Below, piece after piece: positions 14,135 through 22,331 of a stretch of DNA of 64,000 nucleotides. Source of the DNA: Paractinoplanes polyasparticus. GTDB lineage: Bacteria; Actinomycetota; Actinomycetes; Mycobacteriales; Micromonosporaceae. The stretch covers positions 248,001 through 312,000 of the forward strand of contig NZ_JAHWFK010000031.1 of the NCBI RefSeq assembly GCF_019710575.1, written 5' to 3'. Under the pieces are notes generated by a model that ran no database searches, was not told where the DNA came from, and was given only the letters and a program-made list of their open reading frames with translations. Position 1 is the first letter of the stretch, and each line of letters opens with the position of its first letter. The position numbers were made by a program, and so were the translations under genes.

Positions 14135-15213
14135 GTCGCGGCCGGAACCAGGGGGACGGGGTCGGGCCGTTCGGTCGTCGTGGTCAGCTCGATGCGGCGG
14201 CCCTCCTCAGCCGACCGCAGCAGCGACGTCATGGCGTCCAGGACGTGCAGGGCCAGCGCGCCGCTCGCCCGGGGCGACGTCGTGGTGAGCATGTCGAGCA
14301 GGCCGATGCCCCGGGCCGCGTCCGCGTACCCGGCGGACGGGGGCACACTGCGCCACTCGGTGGCGCCCAGCTCGAACAGGCGGACGTCGCCGGCGAACAG
14401 GTTGGGGTCGGGCACCGCGAGGGTGCCGGTCTCGCCGTGCACCTCGATCGGGGCGGCCGTGGTGCGGACGGCGTCGAAGCTGGTGGTGATCGTGGAGAGG
14501 GCGCCGCTCGTGTGATGCAGGATCCCGGACACGTGGGTGTCGACCGAGACCGGGATCCGCTCACCCGTCCGCGGACCGGAGCCGATCACGCGCGTGTCGC
14601 GCCGGCGGGACGAGGCGCCGGTGACGGCGGCGACCGGGCCGAGCAGGTGGACGAGGGCGGTCAGGTAGTACGGGCCCATGTCGAGCAGCGGGCCGCCGCC
14701 GGGACGGTAGTAGAAGTCGGGCTGATGATGCCAGCGTTCGTGCCCGGGCGTCGCCATCACCGCGACGGCGGACAGCGGCTGCCCGATCACACCGGCGTCG
14801 ATGACCGCCCGGGCGGTCTGCACACCGGTGCCCAGCACGGTGTCGGGGGCACAGCCGACCTCGACACCGGACGCGGCGGCTCGCTCCAGCAGCGAGACGG
14901 CTGCGGGCATGTCAGCGGCGAGCGGCTTCTCGCCGTACACCTGCTTGTTGTTGGCGATGGCGCCCAGCGCGATCGAAGCGTGCGCCGCCGGGATCGTCAG
15001 GTTGAGAACCGTGGCGATGGAGTCCTCGCGCAGGAGGTCGTCGACCCGTAGGGCGCGGCAGCCGGGGATGCCGGCCGCGACCGAGGCCGCACGGGAGGCG
15101 TCGAGGTCGGCCACCGCCGCGATGGTCACGGCCGGGTGGTTCCCCAGCGTCTCGAGGTACGCGCCGGAGATCCAGCCGGTGCCTACGATCCCGACGCGGT
15201 GCGGCTCGCCCAC
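14113..15213 (-). CDS. Gfo/Idh/MocA-family NAD(P)-dependent sugar oxidoreductase
   Basis: An N-terminal Rossmann domain (RVGIVGTGWISGAYLETLG) with the EKPLAADMPAA catalytic lysine segment precedes a C-terminal Gfo/Idh domain (PLLDMGPYYLTALVHLLGPV). It should oxidise or reduce a sugar or inositol-type substrate. The GTG at 15213 overlaps the last 31 bases of the ThuA gene, and the two families are often paired in sugar-utilisation operons. The last residues (LVPAATWRRSPA) run into the start of the matrixin gene, so the natural C-terminus may have been altered at the same junction. Confidence 0.9.
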   Translation of the reverse strand: MGEPHRVGIVGTGWISGAYLETLGNHPAVTIAAVADLDASRAASVAAGIPGCRALRVDDLLREDSIATVLNLTIPAAHASIALGAIANNKQVYGEKPLAADMPAAVSLLERAAASGVEVGCAPDTVLGTGVQTARAVIDAGVIGQPLSAVAVMATPGHERWHHQPDFYYRPGGGPLLDMGPYYLTALVHLLGPVAAVTGASSRRRDTRVIGSGPRTGERIPVSVDTHVSGILHHTSGALSTITTSFDAVRTTAAPIEVHGETGTLAVPDPNLFAGDVRLFELGATEWRSVPPSAGYADAARGIGLLDMLTTTSPRASGALALHVLDAMTSLLRSAEEGRRIELTTTTERPDPVPLVPAATWRRSPA

Positions 15214-15887
15214 AGCATTCCCCTCTCGATCACGGTTCGTACGCCGGGGTGCCGGAGGACGTCGAGGCTGTGACCGGGCGTGGTGACGACGATCCGGCCC
15301 TGACCCCACTGCCTGGTCCAGACGGCCGGTGACGTGATCGGGCGCTGCCACGGATGCCACGGCTGGACGGGGTGGGTGGTGGTGGCGAGGACATCGATGA
15401 GGTCGTCGTGCAGCACCCAGTACTGCTCGGTGGTCAGCTCGAAGTCGTCGAGCCCGGCCGTGATCGGATGCTCCCGGCCGGCCGCGGTGATGTCCACCGA
15501 GTGGGTCAGGAAGTTGTCGGTCTCGTCGCCCACCCGCGCGGCCGGATCCTTGCCGGGATGGGTCGCGAACTGGCCACCGACCAGCTGCAGATAGTCCGAC
15601 GAGGCGCGGAACGAGTCGGCGATGCCCCCGTGCCAGCCGGTGAAGCCGGTGCCGGCGGCCACCGCGGCCCGCAGCCCCTCCAGCTCCCGCTGCTCGATCG
15701 ACGACATGGTCACGCACTGCACGATCAGGTCGGTCGCGGCCATGACGGCCCGATCGCCGTAGACGGTCGTCGAGTCGCTGACCCGCACCTCGAATCCGTT
15801 GTCGGCCAGGAACGGCAGGAACAGGTCGGTGGCCTCGACCGGCCGATGGCCTTCCCAGCCGCCGCGTACCACCAGAGCGTCAGGCAT
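15183..15887 (-). CDS. ThuA-like domain protein (trehalose utilisation family)
   Basis: This 234-residue protein has the ThuA class I glutamine-amidotransferase-like fold: VVRGGWEGHRP at the N-terminus, GTGFTGWHGGIADSF in the middle, then HPITAGLDDFELTTEQYWV and GRIVVTTPGHSLDVLRHPG. ThuA proteins are linked to disaccharide oxidation and isomerisation, but the reaction is not firmly assigned. It is the promoter-proximal gene of the ThuA-Gfo/Idh pair. A GGAGG lies immediately before the ATG at 15887, which is closer than usual. Confidence 0.88.
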   Translation of the reverse strand: MPDALVVRGGWEGHRPVEATDLFLPFLADNGFEVRVSDSTTVYGDRAVMAATDLIVQCVTMSSIEQRELEGLRAAVAAGTGFTGWHGGIADSFRASSDYLQLVGGQFATHPGKDPAARVGDETDNFLTHSVDITAAGREHPITAGLDDFELTTEQYWVLHDDLIDVLATTTHPVQPWHPWQRPITSPAVWTRQWGQGRIVVTTPGHSLDVLRHPGVRTVIERGMLWASRTASGS

Positions 15888-16036
15888 CCTCCACGCTTAC
15901 CACATACATGACCTTGCGGTCGATGAGCGGGCCGGCGGGCGGGACGTGCTCGCGGCGGCGTTCTTCCGCCGCGGCGGAATATTGACACGCGACTCTTGTG
16001 CTGCGAATGGGCCGCGGCGCGATAGCCTTGCGGCAT

Positions 16037-16324
16037 ATGGCTACCTTTCGCAGCGCCTCGACACTTCTTTCCGCGGACGGCACCCGGACGGCCGGCACCG
16101 CAGCGCTCTTCACCGAGCCCGGGCGCAAGGGCGGAACTCCGCCGTGGGCCGGTGATTTCCGGCCTGCGAACGGCCCCGGAAACATTCCGAAGAACGCCGT
16201 CGGAAAGACCTTCACCTTGGAGTTGCCCGACGGCAGCACCGGCAAGGTGGTCGTCCAGAATCTGAAGACGGGCAAGAACGGCGTCACGCTGGCGTTGATG
16301 GGCCAGGACGCGCCCCCGTTCTGA
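16037..16324 (+). CDS. Small protein of unknown function (95 aa)
   Basis: The frame from ATG 16037 encodes MATFRSASTLLSADGTRTAG and ends in a beta-rich half (GKTFTLELPDGSTGKVVVQN) with LMGQDAPPF at the C-terminus. Codon use is that of a real gene. I do not recognise the family. A longer frame from 15998 has an implausible start. TAGCCT at 16023-16028 could be a -10 giving a leaderless message. The 149-bp gap upstream (15888-16036) is GC-rich and holds nothing else I can name. Confidence 0.6.
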   Translation: MATFRSASTLLSADGTRTAGTAALFTEPGRKGGTPPWAGDFRPANGPGNIPKNAVGKTFTLELPDGSTGKVVVQNLKTGKNGVTLALMGQDAPPF

Positions 16325-16441
16325 CCGTCGAATGACACCGGAACCGCCCGTGAGTGTGAACTTCCGCGAGTGCCGATTGGGCGCTGGATCTTCCGGGCAT
16401 GTTCTCGCCGCCGTACTGGAACCGCTTGGCTGGAGCCGACG

Positions 16442-16714
16442 ATGATCAACCCGCGAGTGACCCTGGACAGCGAGTCCCTGGGCCCGGTGGAGCAGAAACT
16501 GCAGGAGCCGTTGGAGCAGCAGCTCACCTCGGCCCTGCAGCAGGCCACGCACACCGTCGAGGACAGCTACTCCGGCGAGAGCGTTCAGCAGGTGGCCCAG
16601 GAACTGCTGGTGGAAACCAAGGACGGCCTGCACCCGGACATCGCCGCCGGCTTCGCGCCGGACGCCGCGCAGCTGCAGGCCGTGGCGGCCGCCATCGTGG
16701 ACGAACACCGATAA
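16442..16714 (+). CDS. Small acidic helical protein of unknown function (90 aa)
   Basis: An ATG at 16442, with GGAG five bases upstream, opens a strongly acidic and probably all-helical protein: MINPRVTLDSESLGP, then repeated Gln/Glu-rich helices (EQKLQEPLEQQLTSALQQA) and DIAAGFAPDAAQLQAVAAAI. There is no signal peptide or membrane segment. Not recognised. It is followed by a strong hairpin (16731-16759) and a convergent small gene. Confidence 0.6.
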   Translation: MINPRVTLDSESLGPVEQKLQEPLEQQLTSALQQATHTVEDSYSGESVQQVAQELLVETKDGLHPDIAAGFAPDAAQLQAVAAAIVDEHR

Positions 16715-16730
16715 ACCGCCCCGCGTGCGG

Positions 16731-16759
16731 GGTCCGCCGGCTGAACCAGCCGGCGGACC
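16731..16759. terminator. Bidirectional hairpin terminator
   Basis: GGTCCGCCGGCTG (16731-16743) pairs perfectly with 16747-16759 across a three-base loop. It sits between two convergent small genes (ending at 16714 and 16768) and can serve both. Confidence 0.7.
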
Positions 16760-16767
16760 CGCGCGGA

Positions 16768-17067
16768 TCACGGTGGAGTATGTCGATCGTCGGTGACGTG
16801 GCCGGTGGCCTCCTCGTCCGGCCGTGCCACCGTCGGCTCCGACGATGAGGTGCCGGGCGGCGGCGCCGAACGTGCGGTGGGTGCGGGCGGCTCCGGTGGC
16901 TGTGCGGGGCCGGATCGGCCGGGCCACGACGCGGCCATGAGGTCGTCGAACTCCGCCTGAACCAGGTCGGGGTCGCTGGTGACGAGCTCTGCGAACGCCT
17001 CGTCGAACCCGTGGTCCCACTCCGGGGACAACGCGGTCCGGGCCTGCACCTCGAGATTGTCGATCAT
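16768..17067 (-). CDS. Small acidic proline-rich protein of unknown function (99 aa)
   Basis: The frame encodes an acidic helical half (LSPEWDHGFDEAFAELVTSD, DLVQAEFDDLMAASW) and a disordered Pro/Ser/Thr/Glu-rich tail. There is no signal peptide. Not recognised. It lies 50 bases downstream of the hsp18 stop codon on the opposite-gene side, and could be a stress-related accessory gene, but nothing in the sequence shows this. Confidence 0.5.
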   Translation of the reverse strand: MIDNLEVQARTALSPEWDHGFDEAFAELVTSDPDLVQAEFDDLMAASWPGRSGPAQPPEPPAPTARSAPPPGTSSSEPTVARPDEEATGHVTDDRHTPP

Positions 17068-17117
17068 GTTTCACCACCCGTCGTCTGATCCGGACGAGAA
17101 GCTGACGAGCCGCCAGG

Positions 17118-17564
17118 TCAGCTGGTGATGACCTTCTGCTCCCCGGTCTGACCGGCCGTCACGGCGACCTTGCGCGGTTTGGCCTTCTCGGCGATCGGGA
17201 TCCGCAGTACGAGAACCCCGTTCTCGTACGCGGCGTCGATGTGCTCGGTGTCGAGGGCGTCTCCCAGGAACAGCTGCCGGGAGAACACACCGAGGGGGCG
17301 CTCGGTCAACTGCGTCACAGCCTGCTCGCCCAGGTCGATGGGGCGGCGCTCGGCGCGCACGGTGAGGACGTTGCGTTCCACGTCGACTTCGATGTCGTCG
17401 GCCTGGACGCCGGGCAGATCGAAAGCGATCACAAAATCGTCGCCGTTGCGGATCGCGTCGACCGGCATCGTCGTCGGGCGGGACCAGGTGCCGGACGGCG
17501 CGGCGCCGAACAGCTGCTGGGCGAGCCGGTTGACCTCGGTGAAGGGTTCACTGCGCATCAACAT
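17118..17564 (-). CDS. hsp18: Small heat-shock protein Hsp18 (Hsp20/alpha-crystallin family)
   Basis: This 148-residue protein has the alpha-crystallin domain (VIAFDLPGVQADDIEVDVER, ENGVLVLRIPIAEKAKPRKV) and the short N-terminus MLMRSEPFTEVNRLAQQLFG typical of the actinobacterial Hsp18 group. It is an ATP-independent holdase that binds unfolding proteins during heat stress. The gene is divergent from a RheA-type repressor, and two RheA-type operators (17624-17666) lie in the shared promoter region. In Streptomyces albus RheA represses hsp18 and releases DNA on heating, and the same layout is seen here. Confidence 0.93.
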   Translation of the reverse strand: MLMRSEPFTEVNRLAQQLFGAAPSGTWSRPTTMPVDAIRNGDDFVIAFDLPGVQADDIEVDVERNVLTVRAERRPIDLGEQAVTQLTERPLGVFSRQLFLGDALDTEHIDAAYENGVLVLRIPIAEKAKPRKVAVTAGQTGEQKVITS

Positions 17565-17623
17565 CGTGCCACCTCCTGCAGTCTCGACCTCGGGGTCAAT
17601 GCGCGTTACTGTTTTCGTACCAC

Positions 17624-17666
17624 GTCATCGGAACGATGACAAGAGGAATGTCGTCGCAACGATGAC
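17624..17666. promoter_or_regulatory. Two RheA-type operators between hsp18 and rheA
   Basis: Copy 1, GTCATC-GGAAC-GATGAC (within a 17-bp perfect palindrome, 17624-17640), matches the published Streptomyces RheA target TGTCATC-N5-GATGACA. Copy 2 (17650-17666, GTCGTC-GCAAC-GATGAC) has one mismatch. The centres are 26 bp apart. Confidence 0.8.
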
Positions 17667-17688
17667 GGCGCGGCCGGGAGGGTGCGGC

Positions 17689-18330
17689 ATGACGGAGGCA
17701 GTCACCACGGGGCGCGATCTCGTAGCAGTCACGGCAGCGCTCGCCGGCACGGCTGAGTCGGTCCGACGGGCCGCCGACGAGGTGAGCCCGGCTGATCTGC
17801 TCGCCGCGCTGAGCCTGCTGCGGTGGGCGCAGTCCGAGCTGGCCGCCATCGAACCGGAGCTCGTCACGGCCGCTCGGGCCGCCGGCGTCTCCTGGCAGAG
17901 CCTCGCTCCGGCGCTGGGCGTGGCCAGCCGGCAGGCCGCCGAGCGTCGCTACCTGCGCAGCACGTCCGCCGGCACCGGTGCGCCGGGGGCCACGCGCGAC
18001 GCCCGGGTCCAAGCCGAACGCGACCGCCGCGCCGCGCACCGGGCTGTCACGCGATGGGCCAACGACAACACCGCCGACCTGAGGCGGCTGGCCGGACAGG
18101 TCGTGGGCCTCACCGATCTCGATGACGCGGCCACCGAGACCGTCAGCCGGTTGCACGGGGCACTGGGAGACCACGACGCCTCGGCGCTGCCCGGCCTGCT
18201 CGCCGCCACCCAGCCCCATCTTCCGGGACATCCGGAGCTGGCCGCCCAGATCGACGCGGTCACCGAGCAGGCGGCCCGGATCCGCCGCCACCACGACCGT
18301 CCGAAAGGGGCCCGGACGCCGGAACCCTGA
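17689..18330 (+). CDS. rheA: RheA-type heat-sensing repressor of hsp18
   Basis: This 213-residue protein is of the kind annotated as HSP18 transcriptional regulator: an N-terminal helical region (DLLAALSLLRWAQSELAAIE), an HTH of the type GVSWQSLAPALGVASRQAAE with ERRYLRS after it, and a long C-terminal helical part. I start it at ATG 17689, with GGAGGG upstream, after the two operators. The frame is open further upstream, but that part is antisense to hsp18. It should repress hsp18 and itself at normal temperature. The family assignment rests on synteny, the HTH and the operator match. Confidence 0.82.
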   Translation: MTEAVTTGRDLVAVTAALAGTAESVRRAADEVSPADLLAALSLLRWAQSELAAIEPELVTAARAAGVSWQSLAPALGVASRQAAERRYLRSTSAGTGAPGATRDARVQAERDRRAAHRAVTRWANDNTADLRRLAGQVVGLTDLDDAATETVSRLHGALGDHDASALPGLLAATQPHLPGHPELAAQIDAVTEQAARIRRHHDRPKGARTPEP

Positions 18331-18379
18331 CCGGCCGGCGCCGCGCCCGGAGCGGGCAGCGAGATGCTTGGATGCCCTC

Positions 18380-19222
18380 ATGGGTATCGACGGCAAGGCG
18401 CTCGTGCTGGGCGGAGGCGGCGTCACCGGCGTCGCCTGGGAGATCGGACTGCTGCGGGGCCTGGCCGAGCGGGGCGTCGACCTGACCGATGCCGGGCTGT
18501 TCGTCGGGACGTCGGCCGGCTCGTCGGTGGCCGCCCAGGTGCTGTCCGGCGTGCCGCTCGAGGACCTCTACGAGGCGCAGCTGGCCGGGGCAAGTGCTGA
18601 GATCGCGGCGCGGATGGGCTTCGGCGATCTGCTCAAGTTCGTGGTCGCCGGGCTCTGGCCGGGCGATCCGGCGCGGGGGCGGGCCTGGCTCGGACGGCTG
18701 GCCCTGCGTGCCCGCACGGTGCCCGAGGCGGAACGACGCGCCGTGATCGAGCGGCGCATCGGCGACAGCGGCTGGCCGGCGACCCGTCTGCTCATCACCG
18801 CGGTCGAGGCGGTGAGCGGGAAGGAACACTGTTTCGACGCGGCCGGCGGGGTGCCGCTGGTCGACGCCGTCGCGGCCAGTTGCGCGGTGCCGCTGGTCTG
18901 GCCGCCGGTGACGATCGGCGGAGTGCGGTACATCGACGGCGGGATCCGTTCGATCGCCAACGCCGATCTGGCCGCCGGCTGCCGACAGGTGGTGGTGCTG
19001 GCCCCGATGACCAGGTCGGTACGGCGATCGGGCCGGCCGGCGGCACAGCTCGCGGCGCTGGGACCGCGGGTGCGCGGCGTGGTGGTGTCGCCGGATGCGG
19101 CCGCCCGCGCTGCCATCGGCGGCAACCCCCTGGATCCGGCGCGGCGGCGACCGGCCGCCGAGGCGGGGCGCGCGCAGGCGGCGGTCGAAGAGGATCGGCT
19201 CCGGGCCGTGTGGGCGAACTGA
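18380..19222 (+). CDS. Patatin-like phospholipase
   Basis: This 280-residue patatin-domain protein has the glycine-rich oxyanion loop LVLGGGGVTGVAWEIG, the nucleophile elbow GTSAGS near residue 45, and the catalytic dyad Asp in RYIDGGIRS. It should hydrolyse acyl esters of lipids. There is no signal peptide. The ATG at 18380 follows the rheA gene by 49 bases. It precedes the PaaK-like operon by 72 bases on the same strand, so a link to that lipid-related cluster is possible, although a palindrome and promoter-like sequence lie between them. Confidence 0.88.
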   Translation: MGIDGKALVLGGGGVTGVAWEIGLLRGLAERGVDLTDAGLFVGTSAGSSVAAQVLSGVPLEDLYEAQLAGASAEIAARMGFGDLLKFVVAGLWPGDPARGRAWLGRLALRARTVPEAERRAVIERRIGDSGWPATRLLITAVEAVSGKEHCFDAAGGVPLVDAVAASCAVPLVWPPVTIGGVRYIDGGIRSIANADLAAGCRQVVVLAPMTRSVRRSGRPAAQLAALGPRVRGVVVSPDAAARAAIGGNPLDPARRRPAAEAGRAQAAVEEDRLRAVWAN

Positions 19223-19229
19223 GGCCGCG

Positions 19230-19248
19230 TACTCAGAAGGGTTGAGTA
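19230..19248 (+). promoter_or_regulatory. Palindrome upstream of the PaaK-like operon
   Basis: TACTCA-GAAGGGT-TGAGTA is a 6-7-6 inverted repeat centred about 56 bases before the GTG start at 19295. Its position suits an activator site. TAGCGT at about 19281-19286 could be the -10, giving an almost leaderless transcript. The cognate regulator is unknown. Confidence 0.45.
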
Positions 19249-19294
19249 GGCGCGGGGAAGTGGCGCGGGGTGCGGAATCCCTAGCGTCATACCC

Positions 19295-20836
19295 GTGATC
19301 TCGACCTTCCGGCAATGGACGCTGCGGCTCGGCAGCTACGCGCTGAGCGGCATCTACGCGCTCTATCGGGCGCATCCGGCGGTGTGGCGTCTCATGGCAC
19401 GCCACTACCGGCCGCGGATGGCCGGCTTCGCCCGGCTCAACGCCTGGATGACGTGTCAGTTCGCGGCGCTCGACGTGCCCGCCTACGGCGACTTTCTCCG
19501 GCGCCAGGGGTGGGAGTTCCGCTGGTTCGACCTCGAGAGCTACCCGCCCACCGGGAAGGCCTCGTACGTGCAGGCGTATCCGGAGCACGAGCGGTGCCGC
19601 AACGGGCGGCTCGAGATCGCGGGCAGTGTGGTCGACGAGTCGTCCGGGTCGTCGGGGCAGCCGTTCAACTGGGTCCGGAGCCGGGCCGAACTGCGGGCGG
19701 TGCACCGCAACCTGGCCGCGTACGCCACCATGATCTTTCCGGCGAAGCGGCGGTTCGTCATCAACGCCTATTCGATGGGCGCGTGGGCGACCGGCACGAA
19801 CACCGGCATCGCGATGTCGCGGATCGCCATGGTGAAGAACACCGGTCCGGACATCCGCAAGATCATCGACACGCTGCGGCATTTCGGGCCCGACTTCGAG
19901 TACGTGGTGACCGCGTACCCGCCCTTTCTCAAGCGCCTGCTCGACGAGCTCGACGCCGAGCGGTTCCCGTGGTCCGAGTACCGGATCTCCGGGCTCGTCG
20001 GCGGCGAGGGGATGACCGAGGCCCTGCGCGACTATCTCGAGAAGCGCTTCCTGAAGGTCCGCTCCGGCTACGGCGCCAGCGACCTCACCATCGGCATGGC
20101 CGGCGAGACCGACCTCACCGTCTGGGTCCGTCGCCGGCTGCGCGCCGACGCCGGGTTCCGCGCCGAGCTGCTCGGTCCGGACGAGCAGCGGCTGCCGATG
20201 GTGTTCCAGTACAACCCGCTCGAGACGTTCCTGGAGACCACCGCCGACTCGGAGATCCTCTGCACGATCAATTCGACCTCCGTGGTGAATCCGAAGGTGC
20301 GCTACAACATCGGCGACGAGGGCCGGCTGGCCACGCTGCCCGAGGTGCTGGCCGCCATCGCCGATCCGGCGGCACGGGCCGAGGCGCAGGCGGCGATGCG
20401 GGTCGACGGGATGCGCCTGCCGCTGCTGTTCCTGTTCGGGCGCAAGGACAGCACGATCTCGTACATGGGGGCCAACATCTACCCCCAGGACATCGAGTAC
20501 GGGCTGTACGACGGAAACCCGTACGCCCATCTGCTCGAGGGTTTCTGCCTCGAGCTGGTGCAGGACGACCGGCTCGAGAGCCGCCCCACCGTCCACCTTC
20601 AACTGCGTTCCGGCGTACGCCTGGAGGCCGCGCGACGCGACCTGCTGACCGACACCTGCCGGACCGGGGTGCTGGCCCACCTGACCGCGTCGAGCCGGGA
20701 CTTCGCGGAGTCGCTGGCCGAGGACCCGTCCGCTGCCGACCTGCGGGTCGCCGTCCATGAGCACGGCGCCGGCCCGTTCGCCGGCGCGGCCGCCAAGCTC
20801 AAGAACGTCTACCTCATCAAGGGGACAGCCGCATGA
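19295..20836 (+). CDS. PaaK-like (phenylacetate-CoA ligase family) adenylating enzyme
   Basis: This 513-residue protein belongs to the PaaK/CoF-synthetase-like adenylate-forming group. The Ser/Gly-rich ATP loop DESSGSSGQPFNWVRS corresponds to SSGTTGxP, and the YGASDLTIGM segment corresponds to the second nucleotide-binding motif. NIGDEGRLATLP and a C-terminal IYPQDIEYGLYD small domain follow. It should activate a carboxylate as acyl-AMP and perhaps transfer it to CoA or another acceptor. It heads a run of four genes joined by ATGA/GTGA overlaps. The substrate is unknown; aryl or fatty acid are both possible. Confidence 0.82.
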   Translation: MISTFRQWTLRLGSYALSGIYALYRAHPAVWRLMARHYRPRMAGFARLNAWMTCQFAALDVPAYGDFLRRQGWEFRWFDLESYPPTGKASYVQAYPEHERCRNGRLEIAGSVVDESSGSSGQPFNWVRSRAELRAVHRNLAAYATMIFPAKRRFVINAYSMGAWATGTNTGIAMSRIAMVKNTGPDIRKIIDTLRHFGPDFEYVVTAYPPFLKRLLDELDAERFPWSEYRISGLVGGEGMTEALRDYLEKRFLKVRSGYGASDLTIGMAGETDLTVWVRRRLRADAGFRAELLGPDEQRLPMVFQYNPLETFLETTADSEILCTINSTSVVNPKVRYNIGDEGRLATLPEVLAAIADPAARAEAQAAMRVDGMRLPLLFLFGRKDSTISYMGANIYPQDIEYGLYDGNPYAHLLEGFCLELVQDDRLESRPTVHLQLRSGVRLEAARRDLLTDTCRTGVLAHLTASSRDFAESLAEDPSAADLRVAVHEHGAGPFAGAAAKLKNVYLIKGTAA

Positions 20837-21279
20837 GGACCACCGACTTCACCGCCGCCCCGCCGCAGGGCCGGGCGACCGCCATGTTCATCGGGGCCAC
20901 CCGCTACTCCGGGCCGCTGGCCATGCTGCACACGATCCGCGCCTGGTTCCCGATGGTGCGGCAGATGAAGCGCATGGCCGGGTACCGCTGGCACACCGTG
21001 TACTACCAGTTCCCGTACACCATCGGCACCATCGCCTTCTTCAGCGACCAGGACGCGATGCTCAAGTTCGCCCGCAGCCGCCACCATCGCGATCTGATGT
21101 GCTGGCTCACCGACTCCGGCGCCGGCAACGCGACGGCCGGCTTCATCCGGCTGTTCACCGCCGAGCCGCACGGTTACAGCAACGGCTCGTGGCGCGCCGA
21201 GGACGGCAGCCTGTCGCACATGCCGACGTGGACACCACTGTCCACCGAGGACGCCGGTCCGCCGGTGCACCGCTCGTGA
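20833..21279 (+). CDS. Small ferredoxin-fold (monooxygenase-like) protein of the PaaK-like operon
   Basis: The 148-residue protein looks like a dimeric alpha/beta-barrel (ABM/DUF4188-like) domain: FIGATRYSGPLAMLHTIRAW, then KRMAGYRWHTVYYQFPYTIG and a FFSDQDAMLKFARSRHH helix. Such folds occur in cofactor-free monooxygenases, cyclases and isomerases. The start overlaps the previous stop (ATGA), so it is translationally coupled. Its chemistry is unknown; the coupling suggests that it acts on the product of the adenylating enzyme. Confidence 0.7.
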   Translation: MRTTDFTAAPPQGRATAMFIGATRYSGPLAMLHTIRAWFPMVRQMKRMAGYRWHTVYYQFPYTIGTIAFFSDQDAMLKFARSRHHRDLMCWLTDSGAGNATAGFIRLFTAEPHGYSNGSWRAEDGSLSHMPTWTPLSTEDAGPPVHRS

Positions 21280-22331
21280 AGGCCACTCCGGTCCGTACCC
21301 GGGCCGACCTCCGCGACTTCTGTGAGCTGCCGCTGCGACTGCATCCCCGCGACCTCTACGTTCCCCTGCCGGCGCCCGTCATCGCCCGGCACGCGCGGAC
21401 CGCGAAGCTGTACGTGGTGCGCGACAGCCGGGGCCGGGTCGTCGGGCGGACCAGCACACACCGCGACGAGGCGTTCGTCCCGTGCCAGCTCTTCGGGCAC
21501 ACCGAATTCATCGACGACGACGCCGTGTTCGCGACGCTGGTGGACGTCGTGACCCGCGATGCCGGTGGGCGCGCCCTGTTCGGCCCGGTGGCGTTGCTGC
21601 CGAACCAGACCGGCGGCGTCATCACCAGCGGCTTCGAGGACCGCGGTTTCGTCGACTCGGCGTGGAACCCGGCCTACTACCCGTCCCTGTACGAGCGGCA
21701 CGGCTTCACCCGCCGGTTCCAGGCCGACACCTGGGTCGTGGAGGTCGCGGGCTCGGCCGCCGCCTACACGTTCGACGACAGCCGGATCGCCGCCGAGCGA
21801 CTGGTGATCCGGCACGGTTCGCGCCGCGGGCTGCGTCACCAGCTGCCGATCCTGCGCGAGATGCTGAACGCGAGCTTCGCCCGGCTCGGCTACTACACCG
21901 AGATCTCCGCCGGTCAGCTGGCCGAGCAGACCGACGGCCTGGCCTTCCTGCTCGACGAGGGCCTGCTGCTCTGGCTGGAGAAGGCGGGCCGGCCGGTGGC
22001 GTTCGTGGTCGCCGTCCCGGACATCTCCGAGTTCCTGATGCGCACCGGCGGCCGGCTCGGCCCGGTCGAGCAGCTGCGGCTGCTCGCCACCCGGTCGCGC
22101 TACCGCCGGGACGCGGTGCTGGTCGTCAAGGGCACCGTTCCCGGCGCGCAGGGCCAGGGCTACATGACGCTGCTGAGCCGCGAAGTGCACCGCCACCTCG
22201 AGGCGAGCGGATACCGGACGCTGCGCAGCACCTTCGTGGAGCGCGACAACGCCGCGTCCGCCGCGTCCTACCGCCGGGCCGGTGGCCGGCCCCTGCACGG
22301 ATACACCTTCTTCGAGCGAGGTGCGGCATGA
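21276..22331 (+). CDS. Double-domain GNAT-like acyltransferase
   Basis: From GTG 21276, overlapping the previous stop as GTGA, the frame encodes about 351 residues. The first half resembles the large GNAT-related family that has 'RxDPxWVPPL'-type starts (here HPRDLYVPLPAPV) and a GPVALLPNQTGGVITSGFED core. The second half ends in a normal GNAT motif (PGAQGQGYMTLLSREVHRHL, ERDNAASAASYRRAGGRPLH). It may transfer an acyl group made by the PaaK-like enzyme to an amine. The substrate is not known. Confidence 0.75.
   Translation: MKATPVRTRADLRDFCELPLRLHPRDLYVPLPAPVIARHARTAKLYVVRDSRGRVVGRTSTHRDEAFVPCQLFGHTEFIDDDAVFATLVDVVTRDAGGRALFGPVALLPNQTGGVITSGFEDRGFVDSAWNPAYYPSLYERHGFTRRFQADTWVVEVAGSAAAYTFDDSRIAAERLVIRHGSRRGLRHQLPILREMLNASFARLGYYTEISAGQLAEQTDGLAFLLDEGLLLWLEKAGRPVAFVVAVPDISEFLMRTGGRLGPVEQLRLLATRSRYRRDAVLVVKGTVPGAQGQGYMTLLSREVHRHLEASGYRTLRSTFVERDNAASAASYRRAGGRPLHGYTFFERGAA

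Noticed and set aside
15982..16010. TTGACA as a -35 box for the small gene at 16037
   Set aside because: No acceptable -10 lies 16-18 bases downstream; TAGCCT at 16023 is too far away to pair with it.
18260..20764. Antisense open frame of about 830 codons over the patatin and PaaK-like genes
   Set aside because: It has no family motifs and its composition mirrors the real genes on the plus strand.
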